From Chimonanthus salicifolius (lineage: Eukaryota; Streptophyta; Magnoliopsida; Laurales; Calycanthaceae): 64,000 nt of DNA. The position numbers were made by a program, and so were the translations under genes. The notes beneath the pieces are model-generated. The model searched no databases and was not told the DNA's origin. It was given only the letters and a program-made list of their open reading frames with translations. Position 1 is the first letter of the stretch. The number at the start of each line of letters is the position of its first letter. Below, piece by piece: positions 11,301 to 22,377 of the stretch. Location of the stretch: NCBI GenBank assembly GCA_013350335.1, contig CM023542.1:6496025-6560024 (forward strand), read 5' to 3'.

Positions 11301-14300
11301 GAATCGGGTTCGACCATGGTTAGTCTATGGCTTGGATCATATAACTTGAAATCCACAAGCAGTGGAAATTGCTTTCCGACCCCTCCCCCCAGATATTCAT
11401 TTTCCACACCTCTTATGGAAAATGACCAAAGCTGTAGAAATCTTTTTACACGGAAAAGATTTGCACAGAACAATGGAAAACAATTTCAACTTAGAAATCA
11501 TTTTCTATTTCCACAGAAAGTATTGCACACAAACATGCCCTAAATGTCATTGTACATTGTACTTCAGCATTTGTTTGCAGTCACATACCATAAAACGACA
11601 AAATCATAATCTAACAATAAGCTATGATGCAGGTTTAAGGCATACCGGTCCACTTTTGCCCCTTGCTTTATTGATGATTAGCTCGTAGAAACTATGTTGC
11701 TGAGCTCCAACAACACAGAGAGAAGCAGCAGCAGCAAAATTAGTTGATTGCATTCATTCACAGGAAACACAATGACAGGCACACAAGCACACTGACACAC
11801 ACACTAGCACATGCACAAGTGTGCACACACATCACAAAGAAGAGAGTACAGAACTCACATGAGGAATGATCAGGTCCTCTTTCACATAAAGTAGGTTTTC
11901 GACAGAGGTTGTTCGTATCTCTCGAAATTCAGGTGCAAGTTGTTGTTGAACAGTCCGGAGAAATTCTCCTATGGTATCACCTTTGCGAGCCTATTGATCA
12001 GAAGAAAGTGAGCACCATTGCCATGTAAAGAGACAGTAAACAAATGCCTAAAAAACAGAAGTCACTTGTTAACCTGTAGCACTCTCCTATGGCCCGTTCC
12101 GTCCCAGTAGCTGTAAGTAATTTCAAGGGGCTCATCTGAAATGAGGAGAAAAATAATTTAATAACAAGTTACATATTTCAACTGTAACAACACTATTACT
12201 ACTTTATTTTTTTAAAAAAAAAAACAGACACACACACAGCAACACTACAACATTGACATACTTCGAATCTGTTCCTGCTCGCGAAGCCACTGCTTCCGCA
12301 AACGTTCTCTCTCAGCTTGTTCCTCTGCTTCTCGCTCACTGTAAGATTATCCTCAAAGGTTAGTCCCAAGGTTAAAACCAGAGCAGAGAGAGGGAAGAGG
12401 GAGGGTGGGTGGTGGGGTGGTGGGTGGGGTTGTGGAGGGGGTGGGGAAGAATATAAACTTGGTTCAATTAATACAAACAGCACAACTAACTTAAGAGAGA
12501 TGCATTACCTGTCTGGCAGAAAGCTCGTTTCCACTGTTGGGTCCTTACCAAGTCTTCCATTGCCAAACCTCTTCAGTTCTTGATTGTCTGCAGTGAGTAA
12601 AAAAATAAATGTAAAGAAGGAATAAACAGCAGAAACAAGTTCATGACCATCAATTCTTGAACATGGAATGGAGACCTGTGACAACCCTTTAATTATCAGG
12701 ATTAAACTAAACCTAACCAAATGTACAACAGGTCTTTGCATCCACATCTTATGTAGAAATAATTTGGTCATGATAACTGAAGTAGAAAACCAATTAATTC
12801 AAAGAAAGTAATATGACAGTTAAAATACTGCTTGGCCTGAACAGTTAAAAATACTGCATAGCCCAAACCCAACCCTAAGCAGGCTGGTCAGGTCAAACTC
12901 TGGTTGGCCTGGCCAATTTGCCACCTCACCATCCTGATCTACTAGGAGATTGTCCAAAACCATGGTTAGTTAGAAACGAGTAAAAGCAAGCCATTAATCT
13001 CACACACACATTGAATGATGATATGAAACAAAATATTACTATGCTGAAATAAATTTAATCATCCATAAAGCACCAATTGTACAAACCTCTGAACGGTAAG
13101 CAAACCATCAATGATATAAACCAAAATGCCACTAGCCAAAGTACTCATTTCATCTAAAGATTTCACATTGAATAATATGATAATGAACCTTTCCAGGTCT
13201 ACTGACAATAGTTATGACCTACACACCAAGGTCAATCACCTTGAGATGATCAATGAAAAACTAATTGATTATTTTCTTAGCCTTATCTATCTCTAAGCTC
13301 CTTTTTGTGTCAAATCTTCCATTTTTAAGTGGGATAAGAAAGTACATGCCAGTGGTTTCAAATTTATTATGACTTGAGTAACATGTCTTAATTGCTCAAC
13401 CAATATGGTGGTTTTGAAAAATCAAATAATGTGAAGGTGCAGTTCCTGGAATCTTCTTTTGGTAAGCATGTGGTGGTCAGAGATGTTTTCATCCCTATGA
13501 AGAAGGACGTCAAAGGCAAGATTTTTCTTTTGTTAGAATTCGGGATGCTCTCCAATCTGACGAAGCCATTGCTGGTCTTAAAAGCATTACTTATGAAAAT
13601 AAGGTATTGATGAAAAGGGCAAGATTCTAGAAAGGGGTTGAAAACTACATCTTTGGTAAACAGGGGGAATTGGTTTCAATTTTAAAAAAAGGGTGGGGAG
13701 AGGTGCCTAGTGAAGTTAGAGGAATCAAAGAAGGTAACAATAGGGGAGGGAAGAAGAAAATGGGGTTAATCATATATCTTTCACAGGGATGACAAAGGGT
13801 TCTTCCATAGGAGAAAAGGAGACTTTGGAAGTTTTGTGGAAAAAGCATACTTGAAGGCAAATCAAGAGTGGCAAGGGACATCTTTGGTAGGTCCCCTCAA
13901 GTTCATATTGTATGTCAATCAAGTGGGACTTCTTTCCCATCATAATGGGTGAAGGAAGTGGCTGTGAGGAGAATATCTTCTAATATCATGCCAATCGGTG
14001 AAGATGGCTAAAAAAGTACGAAGGAGTGATGGTCTAAGTTGGAAGTAGCCTTTTTCTATCTCTAGAGTTGTGGAAGCCCAACCACTAGATTGGTCCAAAT
14101 CTATGGTATTGCTTTATTAGCATGGAAAGAGAGTATTTAGACAAATTGGCGGGAGGGTGGGAAGGGTCATCTAGGTTGATCCAACCAATTTGCAAATGAG
14201 GGATCTCAGTGTACTTCAGATTTTGGTTAACGTTGAGATCAACTCACAAATATCAAAGAATAGTGATGAGGTTTGGGGGCATGTTTCACCAAGTTTTAAT

Positions 14301-17300
14301 CAAAGAAGCTGGGCCGGATTGTTGGTTGTGTAAAGGGCCTTTTGTGAACTCATCTCAAAAGATAGTGAGGCAAATGTCATTCTAATGAAAAAAGGAGAGT
14401 TGGATTGGGAGTCCTCCAAATTAGGAGGTTGGAGATGGTTTTGGAAAGAAAAATAGTGAGGGTTGGGACTTTTCAGCAACCAACAAGGTGAGAATAGAGA
14501 GGATGTGACCGACATGCAATGGTGTTACACAGTGTGAGCAAAGGTGGAGCAAAAGATGCATGTACAGGGTAGGAGGAAGTGAAATCAAAGAGAGCAGGAA
14601 CTAGAAATTCAAATTTTCAACTTTAGGGTTGATGGAACAAGCAATGGGAAATCAGCTGCATCTGACATGTGGCAATAAAGGGGAGAGGAGGCTGTAAATG
14701 CAGGAGATGGAAGGATGCATGCAGAAAAATGAGGTTTTTTAACTCAAGGAGGAAAAATAAAAAGATGAAAGAGATGGGCTTCCTTTGTGCCTTGAAGGGA
14801 CTTGTGTAAAAGGTGCTAACAAGGATTGGGCACCATGTTTTTATGAGATTCCTCAAATGGAAATAGGAGTGTTATTGACCGAAATTTTAGTCCTATCATT
14901 TCACAAGATGACTGTTTATCCTCTCTCTCAACCTAGAGCCTTTGTGCCAAAGTTTCGTGGATCCGTCATAGGGGGCAGGGCCATATGAAGGTTTCAACTC
15001 TACAGGCCTAAATCTCTTTCTCAACCTCATACAGATGGGAGATCTTTATGCGGCTCAATGTCATTAGCAAACTCGTTAGGGGATGCGCCTCCGAGCAAGG
15101 AGATGGTGGTCCAAATGGAGTTTGAGGTGTAAAGAAGGAAGTAAAGGTTGTAGATGAAAGTAATGAATGGAGGGAAGGCGAGGTAGGCATTCAATCATCA
15201 TCAAATGCCAAAATCTCATCTACTTAGGGTCGACTGTTTGAGTTCTACTTCTCCAATTGGCCCTATCATAAACCATAAAGTCAGTCATTCCACTATCTAC
15301 CATAATCTTTCTTTATCCCTTCCTCCACGTTTTTAGCAGTCTATCTCTCTTGTTTGTGCTTGCAATTTCTAACCCTTTCACCATACATGTTGGGGCCATC
15401 TCCAATCTTCTATTCACGTGACTAAACCACCTTACACGAGTTTCTCTCATTATGTCATCTATTGGTGCTTTCTTTAAATTGGGGCATTGGCATTCAAGCA
15501 CTAAGGAGAAAGGGTACTACAAAGGAGGCTAATAAAATGCTCAAGATAGCAAAGATGACATGGAATGAGTTTAAGGATGAGAGGGAGATGCAGTCTTGAC
15601 TTGTTTGGAGGAGGCCCATGATAAATTGATAATAAATGGTTGTTTAGTAAGCCGCTTCAATGGACTTCATATATGAGAAGAAAGAAGGGAGGAAAAAGGG
15701 TGCATAAAGAGAAAGAAAAAGAGCTGGGATAGGTGAGAGTGGTTTTTCCTTAGGGTTAAGTAGAGGTGTTCTACCTAGATTTGGCTTGGGTGTTTTTGTA
15801 TATGGGCTTATAATCTTATTTTGCGTTTGCACCCATACCTTTAATTTTTTTTTAATAATTTTTTGAACAATCTATTTTAATAAATTTTATCTTACCATTT
15901 CAAAAGAAGCCCTAAAAATGGGAAAATCAAAATTGGACACAACAGAAAGGAGCCTAACTATCAAACTGTATTACAATACCTGATCCCACAAAATAAGAAC
16001 AAAGTAAGGGCATCAAACTGTGGTTTATTGTTACCAACATACCATTACATGGCTCTAAATTGAAACCTCCAATTTTGCCAATCAATTGAGAGCATCGGCT
16101 TCTATATGAATTAAGGCAAAAACGTCTCCATTACTAGTCTCCTAAATCTGCCAGGCCTAAGAATAGTTGTATAATTCCGTGCAATTTTTTGTAAAGGTTA
16201 ATCTGTCCCAGAAATTAATCGTGCTGCTGTTGTCACTAGCTCAAGTGCTGTTCCTGTTATTAATTTTCAGTCTTCCAATCCAAATATCAATGCAGCTGCT
16301 GATCCATGTATTCAGATTTCAAATTCTGGTCCCACACCTTTATGTTCCTTATCTCACATAATCTCACTAGTCCTGGGCACATGACAAGTACTGGATCTGG
16401 TCAAACTCATGGTTCAACAACAGCTAACAATGCTCCAGTCTATCTAGTTGTTGACAAATTGGAGTGATGATGATAGAACAATGTTGGATGGTATTTCAGA
16501 ACAAGGACAGTATGGTTGGACAGAGTTTCAGGAGGAAGTAAAGGGGGTATTGGATATTATGGATGGGGTCAAGGTATCTGGCCAAATGGTTTTAATTTTA
16601 AATTCATTGTCATAATGAATGGAACATCCTGCAAGTACTTGATACGTGCAAATTGAACTACAAATCGTGATTCTTGCAAGTGGTAAGTAGAATAGAAAAG
16701 TTCTCACATAAAAACTATCATTCATGCATGATAATAATTAACCTATAAGAAGATGAAAGTAGTAGTAGTAGTAGTAGGAGAGAGAGAGAGAGAACCATTT
16801 TCTACATCCTCTTCATCACTCCCATTCTCAATTTCATCAGTGAAAGACAAGCGAGAATTCCCCCTAACCCTCCTCTTTTTCCGTTTCTGTAATTCCAGCT
16901 CTTCCTCCCTACAACAGTAAAATACCCATAACCAGGACAAAACATTAAACAATTCATAGCGAAGGAAAAAAGTCTTGCCAAATCATGACATAACAAATTA
17001 AACTAAAATACACGCACTCTTGTTGCAACTTTTGAAGCTTCTCCTTCTCTTCCTCTTCAATCTTGTTACGGATGTTGACCCTCTACAAGACAAACAACCA
17101 AAATAAATAAATAAATAAATAAATAAAAATATGTTTTTTGATGCACATCTTGTCCACAAAATGTATGAGCATAACATATAGGCATAAAACTAAAGACCTT
17201 TTACCTTCTCAACATATTGCTCTCTAGTCACGAGACCAACAGTTTCCTTTTTAAAAGCAGTCTCAAGAATCTGAAATCAACATACAAAGCTTCAATAAGT

Positions 17301-20300
17301 ACATGTATTAACAACGATGTGCAGGGTAAAATATGTCACAAAATAATCGTTGACGACAGGAAAAAAAAAGCAGAAAATCAGAAATTCCCAAGAAAGCATA
17401 ATTGAGCAAAATCTTCAAACTTGGAGAGAATTTCGGATAGAGAGCAAATGGGTCACCAAGAATGTCAAAACACATGCAATTCCCATAAAAAATAGTATCA
17501 TTAATGACCACATTTTTATATATTTGATTTTCCATACTCCAACTCCTAGAGTCATCTAACAACTGATAATCAGAAATTACAGACCAAGCACAACTGAGTG
17601 AAAGCTTCAAATTTGGGAAAGATTCAATAGCTTTATGTAACTGCATAAAGACTGGATTTTCAGCGGAAAAATAGGAGACAACCCACTTCTTACATTCTGC
17701 AGCTGCCATAGCATGACATCAGCAAAACATGATCTCTAACAAAATTTCCTTCTTTCTTGTCTCTTGTCTTCACTGGAAATCTTGCTGAAAAAGTATTTTA
17801 AAGAGGAACCCCTTCCCACATACACACTGGAGAATGAAAAGAAAGTTGAGGCGGCCTCATTTTCAACGACTTCAGTGGCAAATGGCAGGATAGGAAATCA
17901 TCATGAAAGATCACCATAGATTGCTAAAATATCCATAATTCCACATCAAACATGATGTCCTTAATATCCATTTAAAATATTAACGGCCACATTTTAATTA
18001 TTTAATTTCCCAGCACTAGATAAATACGTCGCATTCATTTCCTACTCTATGTTTGCGGTAGAGAGGGAAAACCCCAATCTGGGCCTAAATTTCATGCCAT
18101 TCTGCATCAAATATGATGTCAATAATACCCATATCTAACCTCACATGAATTAGGCACTTTGTCTCAGAAACTAGATGTCCCAAGTTTGAGTCCCGTAGTC
18201 ACCCAGTGCCCAAGGCTGGATGCATCCGGAGTTTTACCCAACGCATTGAGGAGAAATAGGGCCTTGGGGTTCTCCATCATTAAAAAAAACATATCTAAAA
18301 GATAACATTCAGATTTTAATATATTTGGTTTTCCATGCTCCAATTCCTGGAAGCTCTAAGTTTCCCGTCAATGTTTCGATTCGTTGGAGGTGGGGTGTAA
18401 CGTGCCTGCTGAGTGTGCAAGGTTCGTGCTGAGGTGCTGCTGAGTGTGTGCAGCTGTAGGAGATTTGGATAGAGATCAAATCAACTCCGGATTATCAGCA
18501 TATAGTTTGCTTATTTAGAATTCTCTGAATTTGAATCCATCCCTTATCTAGCCCATGTAATTAGCCTAGAATCTTTCCATGTAATCAGCCTCCACCATGA
18601 GAAGGAGCAATCTCTTTATTTAGAAGTAAGCAATTAATAAAAGAAGGCATGTAGAATTTTATCTCTAAAAACTAAGTCTAAGGAGGGTGGGTTCCTCGAA
18701 ATAACCCAACAGTTGTTTAGGGAGACCTGGGATTCCCTTGAATCAATCATAATTAGTGTGTGCATCTTCTTTCTTCTCCCTCTAAACCCATCTCTCAATT
18801 GCAAATCGGTGGGCTGTGTTAACCCACACACGATACTCAGTGGGCTCGCTACAAGGTATAAGAGCCAAGTTTCCTTCAATGGCCGAAGATACTTTCAACA
18901 CTCAGTTAGATGAGATGATGTATCTCTTGAAGGAGGCGATAGAGAATCAAGATAGACGCTTGGATGACATGGTGGACCGATTGACTGTGATGCATACTCG
19001 TCTGGAGATGCTCTCTACTCGCATGGCACGGCTTGAGTTTCCGCGGTTTTATGGGGCTATGAGTTGTTTCTTGGATGTAACTGAAGAAAACAACATTACC
19101 ACTGGAAAGATATATAGGTCTGTCACTGACGGGGAAAGAAAAGGCGTCGATCTTGGGAAAACAGTCCAACTGAATCCATTAAAGACCGGATTGAATCTGT
19201 ATCTATTATTCCTCTTGATGGAAAAGAAGGTCCAACAGATATTTGTGTTATAGAATTGGGTGGAGCTGTAGGTGACATTGAATTAATGCCATTTATTGAA
19301 GCATCATGCCAGTTATCATTTTCTATAGGACAATGGTTTAATTTTCGCCTCATTTATGTTAGCCTTATGCCAATACTAAGTGCAGTTGGAGAGGAGCGCA
19401 GCGGGAGCCTGGTGAAGCAAAGGGTTAAAGCCGTGACCTGGGTGCAAGGGAGCGACTCAAAGAATGAAGACGACTTTTGGAAGTTTTACCATAAACATCG
19501 GGCCAAGTTACCAGATTTCCTCCTCGTGGACTATGTCGGATTCGAGCTGGGAGGAATGTAACGTGCCTGATGAGTGTGCCAGGTTCATGCTGAGTGTGTA
19601 CAGCTGTAGGAGATTTGGATAGAGATCAAATCAACTCCAGATTATCAGCATATAATTTGCTTATTTAGAATTCTCGTTTGAGTTTGAATTCATCCCTTAT
19701 CTAGCCTATGTAATCAGCCTACAATCTTTCCATGTAATCAGCCTCTACCATGAGAATGAGCAATCTCTTTATTTAAGAGTAAGCAATTAATAAAAGAAGG
19801 CATTCAGAATTTTATCTCTAAAAACTAAGTCTAAAGAGGGGTGGGTTCCTTGAAATAACCCAACAGTTGTCTTAAAACCAGTCTTTTATTAAGTTCTAAG
19901 AAGACATCTTATTAAGTCTAAGGAGGGTGGGTTCCTCGTATCAATCCCAATTAGTGTCTGCAACTTATTTCTTCTCCCTCTAAACCCATTCTCTCAATCC
20001 CAAATCGGTGGGCTGTGTTAACCCACCCACGACACTCAGTGGGCTCGCTGCATGGGGAGGGGGAACTCAAATGTGGGCCTGAATTTGAAGCAAGAAAATA
20101 GTTGAAAGTGGGAGAAGGAACAGAAAAAAAAAGGGGAAGCGGGTACCTCTGATGTTCCAGAACCGAATTGGAGGAGACCAGTCTGACCGCCGGCGGACGC
20201 CGATTTGTTCTTGAGCTCTTGTATTTTCCTCTTCTCCACCTCTCGCTGCTTCTGCAGCCTACGTATCCTAACCGCGTCCTGGGCCGTGCCCACGTACCCA

Positions 20301-20317
20301 TCGCCCATCCCCGCCAT
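8224..20317 (-). CDS. XCT: XAP5 CIRCADIAN TIMEKEEPER (XAP5/FAM50 family nuclear protein)
   Basis: Twelve exons joined at GT-AG sites: 20147-20317, 17205-17270, 17018-17082, 16796-16908, 12509-12587, 12262-12338, 12074-12135, 11859-11990, 11646-11699, 9215-9280, 8365-8439, 8224-8274. They total 1011 bases, or 336 residues plus stop, close to the length I recall for Arabidopsis XCT. It starts [20 protein letters not shown]; residues 80-115 are a charged coiled-coil-like stretch with a nuclear signal KRKKRR at 109-114. The XAP5 domain fills roughly 150-336, with [45 protein letters not shown] and the end [16 protein letters not shown]. Family knowledge: a conserved nuclear protein that sets clock period in Arabidopsis and is linked to pre-mRNA splicing and small RNAs. 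The reading frame is unbroken across all 11 junctions. Two donors, after exons 4 and 11, run straight into CT repeats. Introns 1 and 4 hold transposons. Confidence 0.95.
8320..8363. repeat. (GA)n microsatellite abutting the XCT intron 11 donor
   Basis: About 21 GA units. On the transcript strand this is a CT tract that begins at the second base after the GT of intron 11, and it makes up about half of that 90-base intron. Confidence 0.95.
8669..8829 (+). mobile_element. tRNA-derived SINE with 20-bp target-site duplication
   Basis: The body of about 161 bp contains an RNA polymerase III B-box-like word (AGTTCGATTCC, 8700-8710) and ends in GGACATAAAAAAAA. It is flanked on both sides by the same 20-base word beginning AAAAGCATGAAG (8649-8668 and 8830-8849), a perfect target duplication. 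The 3' half (AGTCAAGTGCTCTAAGAGGC...) is related to the block at 47080-47240. It lies in intron 10 of XCT, opposite to the gene. Confidence 0.85.
10310..10869. mobile_element. hAT-like non-autonomous element with 8-bp target duplication
   Basis: Left end TAGGGGTGAAGCTTGGGCC; right end, reverse-complemented, TAAGGTTGAAACTTGGGCA. These are imperfect terminal inverted repeats of about 25 bp. The flanking 8-mers ATTATCAC (10302-10309) and ATTATGAC (10870-10877) match at 7 of 8 positions, as expected for hAT transposition. The interior is rich in GGGTCGGGTT/AACCCGACCC words and has no ORF. It sits in XCT intron 9. Related G-rich fragments occur near 57091 and 63300. Confidence 0.7.
11030..11340. 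repeat. Degenerate short tandem repeat of GGGTCATGGATTGGGT-type words
   Basis: Irregular repetition of TGGGTCATGG, TGGATTGG and similar words. A similar block exists at about 44930-45110, outside the gene. It lies in XCT intron 9 and has no coding signal. Confidence 0.5.
12398..12451 (+). other. G-run tract with G-quadruplex potential in XCT intron 5
   Basis: The plus strand has at least six runs of three to five G separated by one to four bases (GGGAGGGTGGGTGGTGGGG and onward). XCT is transcribed from the other strand, so the G-rich strand is the template and the RNA is C-rich. The host intron is only 170 bp (12339-12508). Confidence 0.8.
13390..14990 (+). pseudogene. Degenerate L1 LINE ORF1 (RRM-containing) in XCT intron 4
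   Basis: Frames shift repeatedly, but an RRM-like stretch can be read near 13440-13620 ([13 protein letters not shown], then an RNP1-like block about [19 protein letters not shown]). Downstream at about 14080-14200 is DWSKSM... followed by [14 protein letters not shown], which resembles the region after the RRM in plant L1 ORF1. Multiple stops and frameshifts show it is dead. The family call rests on pattern resemblance only. Confidence 0.45.
15215..15510 (-). mobile_element. 3' end of an RTE-type LINE (degenerate)
   Basis: The minus strand encodes [15 protein letters not shown] (plus about 15410-15460), matching the RTE reverse-transcriptase tail pattern (R-x-R-W-x-x-H-V-x-R-R). After a frameshift come [20 protein letters not shown] and a stop, the typical RTE C-terminus. 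It lies in XCT intron 4, between the L1 ORF1 remains and the block at 16150-16560. Confidence 0.7.
16150..16560 (+). pseudogene. Coding-like remnant, family not recognised
   Basis: One frame reads a Ser/Asn-rich stretch ([20 protein letters not shown], about 16215-16280). After stops comes an acidic stretch, [20 protein letters not shown] (about 16460-16520). Base composition is coding-like compared with its surroundings, but stops and frameshifts interrupt it. It could be more of the L1 ORF1 seen at 13390-14990 or a captured gene piece. Confidence 0.3.
16761..16794. repeat. (AGT)n-(GA)n microsatellite abutting the XCT intron 4 donor
   Basis: About six AGT units followed by about nine GA units end at 16792, directly beside the exon 4 donor. 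On the transcript strand the donor reads GTTCTCTCTCT. Confidence 0.9.
17470..18365. repeat. Three degenerate copies of one block in XCT intron 1
   Basis: Related words recur at about 17470-17570, 17930-18020 and 18090-18365: a CATCAAA(C/T)ATGATGTC-type word, then ACCACATTTTTATATATT-like sequence, then TTTTCCATACTCCAACTCCT. The third copy is split by the SINE at 18139-18289. No coding capacity. Confidence 0.55.
18139..18289 (+). mobile_element. tRNA-derived SINE with short target duplication
   Basis: A B-box-like word (AAGTTTGAGTCCC, about 18181-18193) and an A-rich 3' end (TTAAAAAAAA) are flanked by CATATCTAA at 18130-18138 and again at 18290-18298. The internal sequence differs from the SINE at 8669-8829, so it belongs to another subfamily. 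It interrupts the third copy of the local repeat in XCT intron 1. Confidence 0.65.
18396..18853 (+). repeat. 5' LTR of the retroelement
   Basis: 458 bp, starts TGTAAC and ends GCTACA. It aligns with the 3' LTR along its length except for an extra stretch in the 3' copy. Confidence 0.85.
18854..18866 (+). other. Primer-binding site (initiator-Met tRNA type, two mismatches)
   Basis: AGGTATAAGAGCC directly follows the 5' LTR end. The usual plant motif is TGGTATCAGAGCC. Confidence 0.75.
19068..19400 (+). pseudogene. CTP synthase fragment, intronless, carried inside the retroelement
   Basis: Reads FLDVT, then [12 protein letters not shown], then GERKG..LGKTVQ. After a small deletion and a frameshift near 19165 it continues as [40 protein letters not shown] and [12 protein letters not shown]. 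These are consecutive conserved blocks of the amidoligase (synthetase) domain of CTP synthase, the enzyme that makes CTP from UTP, ATP and glutamine. Consecutive blocks are joined without introns, which points to capture of spliced RNA. The glutaminase domain and both ends are missing and the frame is broken, so no enzyme is made. Confidence 0.8.
19557..20052 (+). repeat. 3' LTR of the retroelement
   Basis: About 496 bp, same start and end as the 5' LTR. It carries roughly 40 extra bases near 19870-19925, made of a second copy of the AAGTCTAAGGAGGGTGGGTT word. Confidence 0.85.
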
Positions 20318-22377
20318 TCTCTGTTTGCCTGCAATACGATCGCTCTATCGCAGTATCTCCCTCTAGCCTCTACACCTCTGTCTCTTCGATGCGAAGATCG
20401 TTCTGCGCCTCTGCGGTTCGATTCGTGAGCTTGCAAGTCCAAGCCCAGCCAATTAGTATATTTCAGGGGTTAAAATGTAGGCCAATATGTATCGTAATAT
20501 CTCAGGTTTTGGAGAAAAAAAATCGGCCGATATGGCCCATCAGCTAATTTCCTTTTTTTTAAAATATCGGTTGAGGGTATCGTCCATATACCGGCCGATA
20601 TTCGTTCGACAAGGACGAATTTTGGCCTAGGGATTTATTTTTTTAATTTTTTTTAAATAACAGCCTTCTTATTTTTTTAAATGAATTTTTTTAAAAAAAG
20701 GGTTATTGAGATTTCTGAAAAATAGAATTTAGAAGAGAGAGAAAAAATTCGGCCCAGATCTTGGTGTCAATCTCACCTGAATTTTCGACCCCTGATATAT
20801 TTTGAAGCTTTTTTACATTTTTGCTATTTAAGATATTATTAAATATTAATTTTTAATCATATATTTATTAAATAATCGTGAATTACTTTTTTTATTCATC
20901 ATTATTATCTAAACTAATTATTCTATTAATCTGGTGTTGCCCTTTAATTTGAATCGATAAATTATTTTTATAAACCGTTTGACGTGTCCCACGGAGGACT
21001 TAAACTTACAATCTCTAAGATCTAACTATGAATTTTACAGATAAAATAAAAATATATATTAAAACAAACTAAAAATAAGAAAAATAATATTATGATGAGT
21101 TCAAAGAATATCTCCAACTTTATTGTATTTTTATTTAAAAGTAGAGAATTAAAAAAATAACTAATAAATAGAAAAATAAATTATATCATTATATTTGGGG
21201 AGTTTAAAAAATATGATTGATATTTTTATATTAATATCTAAATTAAAAATTCTATACACATGTTTGCAAATTGAAAAGAATAATTTTTTACCAATGTAAC
21301 TTACCCAAGTGTGTGCTGCATGTTATTATTAATTATTGAATAGTGTCAAATATTAAATTATTTTTAGTTGACTCAATTTTTTACTTATTTATCTAATTAT
21401 TAATATTTTGCTGGCTATTTTAAAATAAGTAAAGAATGTTGAATCGATATTACATAAATTAAATTTTAATGATTAAATAATATTTTATTTATCTTTAGTT
21501 ATAACAATGATGTTAATATACAATTTGAGACTTTTTCAATTTGATGAATCAACTCACTGATATGAATTTAAGACGTATAAATTTAGTTATTCAAATAGAT
21601 TCATATAAAAATAATTTATGTATTTTAAATGTTTACTAATTTGATGCGGCCCATGTATATATGACAATGATCACATAGATCAGATATGAATCTAAATAAA
21701 TTTATCTATTTTTAAATAAGTAAAAAATATTAGACGTGCATTATTTCAAATAAATAAATTGAATTTAAAATGAGTCAGCCTACATTTGTGGTACAAAAGA
21801 CTTTGATTGATAATTTCAAAGTTTTTTACATTTTTTTAATCAAAATTATTCATATTAGGTTCCACTTTAACACCTATTCAAAGAAAAACTAGATTGTTAC
21901 AATATATTAAGCAGGTTGAACTCGTTTCAATCTTATTTTTTATTAAATGCTGTTCTATTATTTTATATGCATTTTCAAAGTTCAAACTTTTAAAATTCTT
22001 AATGATTGGCGGTTCAAAATTTTTAGTACAATTGACCCTCAATAATCCTTAAAAAAATTTAAATTTATTATGTTAGTTGTTGCACTATTTTGTAATTTAT
22101 AATATAAATAGTGAGAATGAGATATTTTTATGAAATAGAATTATTACATTTTTATATTAATATTATTAGACAGCATGTGACCGATTTAACTGAGTTGAGC
22201 ACGATTGAAAGGTTTGATACTTTGATGTCTTTGATCTCGTGAAAGGTCGGGCGGCATTTCTTGTTCTTCTCCGATTTAAAATCGTTAGAGGAAGTATCGT
22301 CGGTCGCCTGGTTCTGTGAAGTTAAGAATATCATCCATTGCAAAGAGATCCCGTCCATATGTATCATTTTACAGACA
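20318..22377. promoter_or_regulatory. Shared upstream region between divergent XCT and PPR genes
   Basis: About 2 kb separates the XCT start (minus) from the likely PPR start (plus). The first 120 bases are GC-rich and probably hold the XCT leader and core promoter. 20464-20794 is a small TIR element. From about 20800 to 22150 the DNA is strongly AT-rich with no ORF or recognised motif. No firm promoter element can be assigned by eye. Confidence 0.4.
20464..20794. mobile_element. CAGGGGT-type TIR element (copy 2)
   Basis: Starts CAGGGGTTAAAAT and ends ATTTTCGACCCCTG, near-perfect inverted repeats. The flanking 8-mers GTATATTT (20456-20463) and ATATATTT (20795-20802) match at 7 of 8 positions, as for hAT elements. 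The interior holds ATCGGCCGATATGG, ACCGGCCGATAT and related palindromes. It has no ORF and sits just upstream of XCT. Confidence 0.7.

Larger units (their letters stand above)
18396..20052 (+). mobile_element. Short LTR retroelement with gag start, captured CTP synthase piece and pol end
   Basis: Two LTRs, 18396-18853 and 19557-20052, both begin TGTAACGTGCCTG and end CTCGCT(A/G)CA. They are flanked by identical 5-bp target duplications TGGGG (18391-18395 and 20053-20057). After the 5' LTR comes a primer-binding site (18854-18866) differing at two positions from the initiator-Met tRNA type TGGTATCAGAGC. The inside reads a gag start ([20 protein letters not shown] to RLEFPRFYG, about 18878-19055), then a CTP synthase fragment (19068-19400), then an integrase-like tail ([20 protein letters not shown], about 19490-19555) and a purine-rich tract before the 3' LTR. 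Protease, reverse transcriptase and RNase H are absent, so it needs a helper. It inserted in XCT intron 1 opposite to the gene. Confidence 0.85.

Noticed and set aside
12199..12483. Pro/His-rich ORF on the minus strand
   Set aside because: It is the translation of the G-run tract in XCT intron 5 and of exon 6 out of frame.
22261..22377. Earlier ATG for the PPR gene
   Set aside because: The extra residues do not resemble an organelle presequence, while the ATG at 22378 gives one. Not excluded.
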